In this document: positions 53,420 through 64,000 of the stretch, in pieces
How positions within the stretch are numbered: position 1 is the stretch's first letter
How the letters are laid out: the number at the start of each line of letters is the position of its first letter
Notes under the pieces: generated by a model
Told to the model about the DNA's origin: nothing
Databases searched by the model: none
Seen by the model: the letters and a program-made list of their open reading frames with translations, nothing else
Assembly: GCA_964007475.1 (NCBI GenBank)
Contig: OZ023275.1
Location: forward strand, 7,812,001 to 7,876,000
Source: Hybos culiciformis
Taxonomy: Eukaryota; Arthropoda; Insecta; Diptera; Hybotidae
Direction of reading: 5' to 3'
Length of the DNA: 64,000 nucleotides
Translations under genes and position numbers: made by a program

Positions 53420-56400
53420 CTTTTTTTTTTAATTTTTAGATTGATTTTATTTTCTTATATTTTTATCGCAAGATATTAAAATATCTCATGGTACAAAAAA
53501 TTAGTGAGTTTTTATTTAACTCTCTCGATGATTTATTTTTGATTCACTCAGACGATTGAAAACAAAATATTATAATATTGTAGTTCGAAAACTGGTAAAT
53601 ATTCTTGAAATAAAACTTATTAGATACTTATAAAGATCCATTAAACATTAAAGAATTATTACAAAAAAGGTATAAAAAAGAGCAAAAAAAAAAAAAAGTT
53701 GGATTTGACTATTTTATATTAAGTACAAACTGCAATATAACCAAAAAGTTAAGTTCAACCGATAGGTATTCGAGAAAAACGAAGTTCCAAAGATATTAAA
53801 GGAGAAATGAAAAAACAATTATAGACATTTTTTTTTTATTTTATTATTTTAGGAAAAAAAAGACAAAAATAAGGCAGAAAGCTACACCTTAAAGTTACAA
53901 CATATTTTGACTATAAACTTAATAGCAGCGAGCTCAAATTGGAATAAATTAGAAAATCCAATTCCTTTTAAATTTCATATTTTTCTGTACACTTTAGTTA
54001 AGGAACTTATTAATTTTTATTAATTTATAGCATGATCTTTAGTTTCCCGTGGCTGCAAAGGCAAAATTTGTAATTTACCACTGTAATAAAATGGATTAAT
54101 TCAACAACGTCTTATTAGAAGTAAATTAAACTTGAATGAAACTTGATGACCTAAAACAAAATTCAAAAAATATTAAACTCTACTTTTTAAATCAACTATT
54201 TTTGTAATTGAATATGAGAATATTACTTATAATATCTTTATTATATTATCTGTTTCTTTGTATTGATTTCAAGATTCTCATTTGCCGTTCAATAATATTA
54301 GATTTAAGCGTTGTACCGTAGAAGTAGACAAATAAAAATTAATAATTTTTAAAAATTGTTTTATCAATAAATTCTTAGAAAAAAAATACTTAGTCTTACT
54401 TTTTGCAAGGTTCAGTGAACATTAAAATTTTTTAAGGGTCTTTAACCCTAATTATTAAAATAAATTGATAAATAAGTATATTTTAACCACATTTTTTACA
54501 ATAATTTTTCTGTAATAATTATTATTATTTTAATAACATAACAAAATAGAAAATAAGATATCAGCAGAACATGACTTATAAAATTTCTATAATATTAGCA
54601 CTGAGAAATTTTTATCACACTTTGGTTTATGATGGTAGAAAATAAGGCCTCGTTCTTAGTTTTTATGACTATATTAAGTAAAGTTTGGAGATTTATAAAA
54701 TTAATAAAATTTTAATAAGAAAGGCAAAGTAAAAAATTGATTTAAGTTAAGGTAGATAAAATACACCTATACTTTAATAGTTTGAAGGAAATTTTCCTCA
54801 CTAGCTCAAAATCTGTAGCTTTTATATATTTTTTTGTTAAATTTTAACTGAGAAATTTTAAATATATACCAAGTAGTATGCATTGTACATTAAAAGCATA
54901 AGCATTATGTAATAAAGATAATATTTTATTTAAGTTTATATAAAATTTTTTTTTGTTAGTTAATAAAGTTTAAATTATTGTTTCTTATATATTTAAAATT
55001 TAAAAAGTATACAAATGAAGAAAATTTAAATCCAAACAAACAAACAAGCACAAAAAATTGTTTTCGATTATTTTATGAATATTTTTTTCAATATTTTGAC
55101 AATGTAAAAATATTATGAAACGATAAAAGATGCATAAATACTTCCGTAGAATGAACGAAGTTCGAAAGAGCTATAAACAAATTTAATTTTGCGATATAAC
55201 TATGTTTATAATATAATTCTTTTTTATATTAAATAATTTCAAATAATTCATAATAAATAAAAAATACCTAATTATTAATAAAATAAAAACCAAAGCGAAA
55301 TTTTAAACTTTAAGTTTTAAGCTACGGATATTATAGAAAATTTGAAGTAGTATTTTAATTTTCAGTTACTGAATACATTTAATTATTCGTCGCTAGGAAT
55401 AATATCATTTCACCCACGGTATACTTATTTCATAATAATGTTTATTGTGTTTTATTTTTCCCACCGTCAGACTTTGTTTTTTAACTTCTTTCAACTAAGC
55501 TCACTTCACTTCAATGGGTAATAAAATCAGAAATTGATGTAAGGAAATGAAAAGAGTATTTAAAATAAAAAAAAACATGAAACATTTTCATTGAAACTTT
55601 TAGTTTTTGAATCCTAAAATTCAAAAGTTAATGTGCTTTTTTTTGGGAGACATTGTCAATCTCAGAATAAAGCTATATCTCAAAAATAACAAAACAATTG
55701 TTTATCACTTCCAATAAACAACTTTATAAACTCAAGAATTTTTTTTCTGCGTAACGAAAAAAAAAAAAAAAAGTAAACGCCTGAGGAAGAATTTAAAGGG
55801 TTTGTGTAAAAGTTCACAAATACACAATAATTGGGTTGAATCATCAAGTGAGTTAAATTTTGACATTAATTATCACTTCTGTACAAAATTTTCTCACACT
55901 TTGGGAAACCCTTCAGTAAAATTTATTTGCTTCTCTGAACTCTTATAGCCATATTTCATGAATAAATTTTAAAAATAAACCACGCTTCAATGATAAAAGC
56001 CAGTTTGATATTGCAGTTCTTGAAAAGTATTAAAGAGAAGTCTTTTCTTTGAAAATCAACAGCTTCGTTAATATTATAGGTAAACTTTTTTTTTCTAAGG
56101 GCTGGGTATTACATTTTTCCTGATTCGAATCCATAAGTTATTATTATCCCTATAGCATGCCCGTTTTTATGTATAATTATTAAATTAAGATATTTTATGA
56201 AACAACAGTCAATCATTTTGTTTTAAATAAACAAAAACAGTCTTTGAACAGGTAAAACAACTTTTAAGACATTGTCGGCCAGCATAAAAGTAATTTTCGC
56301 TGGCAAAAAAAAGGAAAAAGAAATAATCTATATGTAAAACGAACAACATACATATACGTAAAATATCTGATAAATTTTTTCTCTGAATTTTTTTGTTTGT

Positions 56401-57620
56401 GCTCCTGAAAAACTGTTGTTGCAGTTTTATTCTGTCGTCATTTTTATATTCCTTAATATTTTGTGATTTTTGTCTGGCAATAGGTTTCATACAAGCCAAA
56501 AGAAGATGTTAAACCATTTATCTCTAGAGATTTTTTTTTTTTTAAAGTTTGTTGAACAAAAATAAATATTCGCACTAATCTTATTTCAATTTATAATAAT
56601 TTTTTCTGCACTAAAAAATAACTATTATTTTTTTTTTTTATTAATTTGCAAAAAAGATTAAGATTGTGCACTTGTTTTGTTATTATCAAGGGATTAAAAT
56701 TTAAAAAAAAATAAAAATAAATAAAAATAAAAACTTAAAATTTACAATAAACAGGCAAAATAATTTTCATCTTTTATGTTCCCTAAAAAATAACTTTTTG
56801 AACGAACGAAGTTGTAAAATTAATTTAAAAAAATAATTCACCAAGGAATTCACATTCGAACAATCCTTGCATAAACCTTGAAATCATCGATCTGATTTAA
56901 ATTTTGTTTGTATTTTTAAAGAAAATTTCGGGAAGTTTTGATATAGAATATAAATGAAAATATTAAGCAAAGCCAGCGCAGATTGATTTGAACCATTATC
57001 GATTGCAAAAACACATTTAATATTTTTTTAAACTCTAAAAAATGTTCGTAGCCTTCGAACATCAAAAGTTTAAAATATTCGAAATAAATTCTCCTAAGTC
57101 AAATATGTATCAAAAAAAGATATAGAAAATTAATTTTCGAAAAATATTTTTGCGTGGCAGCAAAACTTTCAATTTCAGATTTACGATTTCAATCAATTAA
57201 AGTACATTCTTTTTTTTTTTAAATAGGTATTTGGTGTGCAAAAATTAATTAAATTTTCCAAATAAATAATATTTCAACTCTGAGATTAAGGTTTAATGAT
57301 TTCTTTATAATTTAATTTTATCACGCTATCTGAAATTTACTTCAATTATCATAAAATGATATTTTCATTTTATTTGATTTTTTTTTTTTGGAAATTATGT
57401 TCAGTTTCCAAATTTGTGTTCATTAAAAAAAAATATTTTGGAGGTTATTTTGATGAATGAATTTAAAAGCACTGACAGTCTTGGCACTCGATGAGTAAAT
57501 AAAACCAAAAAAAAGAAAATATGTAAGCACATATACAATGTGTATTTTTTGCCAACGTTAGCAAGGGATGTGAAAAATACCGTCACTATTTGAATGTAAG
57601 ATGTTACTTTTTGTATTTAA
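53420..57620. other. Intergenic AT-rich DNA, no gene recognised
   Basis: Homopolymer-rich low-complexity DNA. The 96-codon minus-strand frame at 56209-56499 has no recognisable motif and lies in ordinary AT-rich sequence. No repeat with clear borders was found. Confidence 0.7.
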
Positions 57621-57629
57621 TGTGTCATC

Positions 57630-57790
57630 TTCTTCAAGGTAGGTAGACTCGGATGTTACTGAATAAATTTTGATGCGGTTTGTAGCAGTAAGTAGATAGT
57701 TTTTAGGGGAAGGTTTCTTAGAGTCTGAAGTCAGTTATAATATCAAACAAAATCCGATAAATCTACAAAAAATTTGGCAGCTCATTACAA
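57630..57790. repeat. Probable dispersed-repeat fragment
   Basis: A moderately complex block contains ACTGAATAAATTTTGATGCG, then GTTTGTAGCAGTAAG, AGGGGAAGGTTTCTTAGAG and AAAATCCGATAAATCTA. The phrase order 'actgaat(c)gattttgatgcggttt ... gggaaggttt ... aaaatccgat' is one I associate with old dispersed repeats in insect genomes. No ends, target duplication or coding remnant could be defined, so the class is open. Confidence 0.3.
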
Positions 57791-58435
57791 ATAAAATATG
57801 TTCTGTACTGCCCAATGTTATTTTTTGGATAGACTTTATGTTTTTTATTAGACTATAATTATTTAGAATATAAAAAAATTATGTATATTTCTAGTTTTTT
57901 TTTTTTAAGAAGAAGAACAATTTTAATTTTAACTAATTCAAAATTTAGTAATTTTTTATTTTTAGCAAACTATAGGCAAAAAATTCTCATCCTTTAAAAG
58001 TGTCGATCATATTTTTTTTTGTTACTGTTGAAAATTTTTAAATCTCTTTCAAAGAATCATGCAAATGTTGCACGCGTTTCATATTAAATTACATAAATCT
58101 TGACAAAAAAAAAAAATAAAGAAACACATTAAGACGCCGATTATTTAAAAAAAAAACAAAAAAAACAAAATGCATCAAGAATCATTTATAATTCTTGAAA
58201 AAATATATATATATATTTAAATATACTGTGAAAATACAGTGAACAAACCTAAATTATTGAGATAGGTCAGGTTTTATAGGGTAGAAACGGTAATTTATTA
58301 AAATTATAAAAACAATTTTTTCTTTAATGCCTAATCGTTCATTCAGTCATTCAGAAATTTTGAATTAAATTAACATACATTTTTATTGTAATTAAAATGT
58401 TTTCATATGATTTTATCAAAGGAAAATTATGTATT

Positions 58436-58506
58436 ATACAATAGGTGGTAAAATTTTCAGCCACTACGGGCGACCTGGATTTGATTTCTTTGGCAGCGGG
58501 CTCTAA
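58436..58506 (+). repeat. Decayed tRNA-derived SINE fragment
   Basis: TGGATTTGATTTC (58476-58488) equals a box-B-like TGGGTTCGATTCC with three changes, all C-to-T or G-to-A transitions, the pattern left by mutation of methylated or old repeat DNA. GGTGGTAAAATTTTCAGCCAC, in box-A-like position, begins about 34 nt upstream. The following TGGCAGCGGGCTC resembles the 3' part of a tRNA-like SINE head. No poly-A tail or target duplication was defined. Confidence 0.45.
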
Positions 58507-58509
58507 GAG

Positions 58510-61500
58510 TACACATTTCAAACAAAAAGTATTGCAAACAATAATAGATTTTTCCGATGTCAATTAAATTTCAAATTATTTTAGTAATATTCTTTAAGAT
58601 GACTTCACAGAAACATGTTAGTTTTATGAAATCAAACATGAGCTTATTAGCTCTATAATACGAAAATAATAACTATTGATTAGCCTTAGAGGTTGTCAAA
58701 AATACCATATTATAACTATCACTAACCACCCAGTTAATATAAACGAATTTTAAGAAATTTGTGTTAAAAAAAAATACAAGAGAGCGATTAGGAATGGTGA
58801 CGTTTTTGCCACCCATATTATGACTTAATATTTGATGAGAGTTGGACACTTGAATCATAAGAATAATGACTCTATGAATATATAGTACAATAGTCGCACT
58901 CCAGTTTAATTAATCCTAGCAAGTTCTTGAAATACGTTTATTCAATTCAATATCATGAAATGATTATGAATTATTAAAAACCTCGATTTGTACATGTATT
59001 TTACTTTATTATTTACTATTAAAATATTTTATAACTTTCAAGACTATCATTTTCCAAAAAAAAAAAAAAAAGTTAAGTGTTTCTAATCTAATTCAATTAA
59101 AATTAAAAACTTTTTTTTTTCTATACACGTATAATTTATATTTAAAAAACAATCAAAATTTTTCATTTGTTTTCGTTTTTTTTGGTAAATCATCAGGACC
59201 TCCCTGAAAAATTTTAATTCACTAACGATAAAAATAAAAGGATTTATCTAAAAATCGATTTCAATTAGAAAAGGATAATCAATACCTTATAATTAAATCC
59301 TTTTATTAAAAAAAATTAAAAAAAACTATATAAATTAGGGGAGTTACAAAATAAATGGACTGAATTTAATTTAATTAAACCGTAGAAAAATAAATATTAT
59401 TTTTTTAAACAAAAACCCTTCGTTAGTTTAACATAAATAGTAAATAATGGAGCTACTGCTTAAATATTTCTTCTTCTTTTTTTTAAGAACACTTAATATT
59501 TTAAATAAATATTAAGGACATCTGTTGGATAAACAAAACAATATTTAGGAATCTAATTAGACTTTCAGGTAACAAATAAAATTAGTTTACAAAAAAAAAA
59601 TTATTAAAGTTTTTGTATGCATAAGCACTATTAATGCAGTTAATCTTTAATTAAATTAGCACTTTAACTTTTTTTTTCACTCGCAGTGGATTTATTGATA
59701 GCTAGTTCTTGAAAATTTCTCCAAAGTATCTATTAAATACGCATATTTGATTTATATATATTCCTAGAAGATACAATATACTTTTCACAGTACGAATATT
59801 TAGAATTATAACTATAAATCTATACTTTACGGTACCAACGTTATTAAATATTTAAAATATACTAAATATTTCAGAACACGAAAGAGCTTAAAATAAATTA
59901 AAATTTATATTATGCTTAATGCTTTTAATTTAGATCAATAAAAACTATATAAAAAAGAAAATAAAATTGTGTATTTTTAGATATTAAAAATTGATTTAAA
60001 TAAACATTGTTTTGTTTATGTTTGGTAATTTACTATGTATGTGTACACCATTATAATTATTTATTTTGCTAAAATAAGAATGCGAATGAATCTATGAGCT
60101 CATTATAGAAGATTACAAGTTCAGTTCAATACGTTCTTCTAAATAAAAATCACAAGTTAATGGAAAAATTTCATCTCACTATAATTCCCTTCGAAATTAT
60201 ATCAAAGTAATTCTTTTAAAAACAGTAGTAATTATAAATTGAGGAAATATATAATATATCAATCTTTAAAAAATTTTCGACCGCTTATTTTGTTCCTTAC
60301 TTTTTTTTTTTAATGTACATCGTATATTTTGTCTGAACTATTTACAGCATAAAATTAATCTTTTTATTAAAAAAAAAAACTAAAATGAAATAAAAAATCT
60401 TAAGTGCAATTTTAAACAAGGTGAATCTTTAAATTGATGTTTCTTCGCCTGAGTTATTATTTATTTATATAAAATTTTAACCTTTTCTTATATCAGTAAC
60501 ATTATACTTTCATTGGTTACTTACATAGTTAGAGAGAGAGCGAAACAGATTAAAGAAATATATACATAATATGTTAAAAAATTATTTACATTCTATATAA
60601 TATATACTTTTCTTTTAGTTTCAATTTCTGTCTTGGTAAAATAATCTTAACTACCACGCAATATCTTTTAATATAAATTTTTATTTTATTTTTTCTCAAT
60701 TTAAATTCTGGCCTGTGAATATATAAGAAAAAAATATTAAATCAGGGCTACGCGTAATGAAATAACATATAAAATGAAAATTGCTCGTTTGTTGAATATA
60801 AAATTACACTTAAATTGAAACAAATAATAATTTTTTATTTTTATTATTATTATTTTTTTTTTCTTGATAAATTCTGGTGGATTTTATTATTTATATATTT
60901 CATTTTATCCTCTTCTTGTTAAGATATATTGCAATTTGCACTCATTGAGAAATACTAATAACAGTTTAAAATAGGAATGAATATATGCTTGGGTATTATA
61001 TTAAAAAAAAAATAAAAATAAAAAAAATTAAAAATAAACTAAAAATTTTATTTTATAGCATACATTTTCGTCTGTTTAAAATAATAATTCTTAAAACTAT
61101 TATTTTCATTTTAAAGCAAAGTAAACAAGTTTTATGAAACATAAATTTATTTGTCCTATTTGTAAAACATAAATATTTTAGAAAATAGAAAATAATAATT
61201 TGAAAACATAATTAATAATGTTTATTAATTTATATAAAATTTATAAAGAAAAGGGAACTAATCATTCTAGTATAGAACCTTCACTTAATCCGATTCTCGA
61301 TATTTACTCAACAGCTAACATCTCTAACAACATATCAAATTATTTCATCAACTGTATTTATATAACTATTACTATATTATATATAGAAAATATTTTTTGA
61401 AAATATCTGAAATTTTACAAATTATAAGAAAAGTTTCTATGTCCGAATTTAGTTTTTTTTTATAACAAACTCTTCATTTTTGTAACATTCATTTTTCTCA

Positions 61501-64000
61501 ATAACACATAACGTATTACTTCCAGGATTTTGCAAATATTTTTAAAAAAAGATACAATTTTTTTTTTTTTATTCTTCCTATATATTTTTCGTAATGTAAT
61601 ATTGTAATGCTTTTATTTAATTTTAAAATTAAGTATATCTTAACTTAAAAATGATCCGCAATCAATTGAAGAAAATGAAATTGATATACGTAAATAGATA
61701 ATTTATCAAGTCAAGAAATACTACTATAAAAAAAAAAGAAGACAAAAAAACTAAAGATTTTATTAGCGAAAATAATAATAAAAAAAAAATAATAATAATT
61801 GCGCAAAAAATATTTCCATGTTTTTATTTTTTTATATCAATTTCTTGATTTGATTTCGTTATGTGAAGGAAGAGATAGTAATTAATCAGGTTGATCGCGA
61901 TATATGAGAATCGGATAACCTTTTGGGTAATTGTATTCCAATGTAATATATGTTTATTTCTTGATATTATACTTACAATATAGCACAATTTAATCACGAA
62001 TATTTTCTTATATAGAATTCAATTTAATTTTTTGATCGTACGAAAGTGAATTTAGAGTAATTGCATTCTGTTTGGGTGGCATTTTATAACAAAATTCAAA
62101 TTATAAATACTTATGAACGCAATCATGGACGATAATAATGTATATATGCGTTATCAGAATATTAATATATTTTTCAGTAAAGTTTTAGGCGAGATCAAAG
62201 ACGAAATGTTGTGGTTAAGCTAAATCTTGCTAACACACCTCTGAGATAGATTCGAATTACAATAGCAATTGTTTAATAATTTACATGGTTACTAGAATAT
62301 GTTGTAGATTTAGATCAATGTTTTGTAAGCTAACTAATAATTTCCATAAGTAATCAGATTTATAAAGTATATTTTTATTTGAAGATACTTTTATGCACTT
62401 CTCTGTATTATCTGATTATACCACAGGAAGCAATGTTTCCAATTTTCCGTAACTTATTTTTGTTACTGTTGGAATCAACTTTTTTACGAAATATTAAATA
62501 AAAAAAAAATTAAGTAAATGGAATTATGATTGCAATATCTTTTGCAAATATAATATTATTTTAAATGAGATTATAATATTTTATTGAAAACAAATAATTT
62601 GATGATATTTCCTTAAATAGCCATAAGGACCACACTGAAATTTGAGATTTATTGAATAATTATGTTATTCTTTTTTGTTTTCAAACTTTGTTGAAACATT
62701 TTCGTGAATGATGATAGGATTAATTTAAGTAAAATATGTAAGATATCAACAAAAATTATATTTGTAATGAAATCGGATAACATTCATTAGTTATTAAAAA
62801 ATAAAAAAATGTATTTATTTATTGAAAAAAATTTTTTTTTTTGAAAATCCTGTAAATTTTTGCTTTATAACAAAATCCTAACTCTTATTGCTTTTCACGC
62901 CTATTAAAAAAAATCTCCAGGTGTACCATAAACACACCCCAGCTACAAGGGAGCGCGGAAAACTTAATATTGGATACTAAAAAATAGTTCTATCAATCAG
63001 CCATAAATAATTTTAAATAATTCCAAATAAACATTGTGTTCCTGGGAAAAGAAATCTTTTGTGTTCGGCAGCTAAAGGGTTTTATGTATTCTAAAACGGA
63101 CTCCATCCTCAAAGTGCAAGCAAAATGTACTAAAAACAAAGAAAAATTTTCTAGTTACGAATGTATTACTGCATTTAATATATATATAAAGGTTCTCACA
63201 TATGGATAACTATTATCAATAAAAAGATGTTAAAAATTAAAAAAGAAAGATAATACTGCAACTAAATTTTAAATAAGAAGGATTGGTTTTGCTATCTCTT
63301 AAATTGAAAGTCATTTTAAGAGTCTCTCTATTATACGGAATTCATTAGAAATGGAATAAAAAAAATTACTTTAAATTTGAAGCGCCATTCAACACCTCAA
63401 AAGAAAGATCGCGTGATATATTGATCCCAAATTATAAAATAAAATATATATAAATTAATTTTAATATGATGCTTGAGTCATTGATGATCCCCTTTTTTGA
63501 TTATTTTTTGAAACTAATATTCAAAAAAAACTAATTCAACCCATTTCTGTGAATATGCTTGATGTTAGATTGATAAATATTCATACATATATCATAATAT
63601 TCATAACAAAAAAAAAACTAGAAAAAAAAATTATAAAATTATGAATATCATTATTATTTAAATAAATTGTCGATAGTATACAATGAAAAGGAACCTTTTT
63701 AAGTAGGTATTCAAATGGAAAAATATTTTTTCGGCAATTTAAAAATATTCATTTGGAATCAAACACCTTTTATAATTAGAATAATATTTGGAATGTACGA
63801 CACGGTGAAGATAAATCATTCAAATTTAAGGTTGTAATCATGTTTACATTATGTAATCGATTATAATGTCGCATGGGCGGAATATTTAAAATTTAGATAG
63901 TTTGAAGAACATAAACAAAAATGCTATTTTCCTCCTGTTCTGCGGTATGCGAACAATCTATAATAATTGAAGCTCAAAACTTATAGATAGAGGTATAATA
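58510..64000. other. Intergenic AT-rich DNA, no gene recognised
   Basis: No coding exon, RNA gene or bounded element was recognised. Short poly-purine runs (for example AGAGAGAGAG at 60531-60540) and poly-A/T tracts are present. A slightly GC-richer stretch near 62925-62960 (ending CAAGGGAGCGCGG) has no identifiable identity. Confidence 0.65.

Noticed and set aside
1..64000. CRISPR arrays, bacterial operons, rRNA or functional tRNA genes
   Set aside because: No spaced direct repeats, no ribosome-binding-site/operon layout and no intact cloverleaf were found. The genes are eukaryotic with spliceosomal introns.

Overview
The window is very AT-rich DNA of a eukaryotic nuclear genome. The two recognisable genes, short GT-AG introns, an arthropod-type TATA/initiator promoter and tRNA-derived SINE-like sequences point to an insect, probably holometabolous. 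The order cannot be fixed from the sequence alone. There is no sign of bacterial operons, CRISPR arrays, rRNA or intact tRNA genes.

Two protein-coding genes are well supported, both on the minus strand. (1) A complete prophenoloxidase gene (coding span 6684-8983) has five exons separated by introns of 59-65 bp. It encodes 683 residues with all six copper-binding histidines, the Arg-Phe activation site and the thiol-ester-like motif. A TATA box and a TCAGTT initiator 33 bp apart place a probable transcription start at about 9068. Runx-like and GATA-like sites lie 120-155 bp upstream of it, a pairing known from blood-cell control of such genes in Drosophila. (2) An intronless achaete-scute type proneural bHLH gene (51920-52630) encodes 236 residues. 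Its presumed 3' UTR carries two close matches to the 'proneural box' described in Drosophila proneural mRNAs. Its upstream flank has an E-box and several Su(H)-like sites. The two genes belong to different processes (melanisation immunity and neural precursor selection), and nothing suggests they work together.

The remaining roughly 58 kb is intergenic and dominated by homopolymer runs, AT-rich low-complexity DNA and decayed mobile elements. 4.8-6.5 kb: a nest of insertions, with a MITE (5381-5596) inside a decayed hAT transposon (5096-6088, perfect 8-bp target duplication), which may sit inside an older element. 11.9-13.8 kb: a dispersed-repeat fragment and a possible 1.1-kb inverted-repeat element holding a tRNA-derived SINE head, an A-rich tail and an 84-85 bp tandem repeat. 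22.0 kb: a long, nearly perfect hairpin resembling a microRNA precursor. 31.2 kb: a pogo/Tigger-like MITE with TA target sites. 33.0 and 43.2 kb: smaller inverted repeats. 57.6-58.5 kb: a probable dispersed-repeat fragment and a decayed tRNA-derived SINE. A GC-rich 10-mer, ACGCGCCCTT, occurs three times in one orientation.

I found no convincing new biological system. The observations most worth checking are the proneural-box matches downstream of the achaete-scute gene, the 22-kb hairpin, the three-copy 10-mer and the nested transposons.
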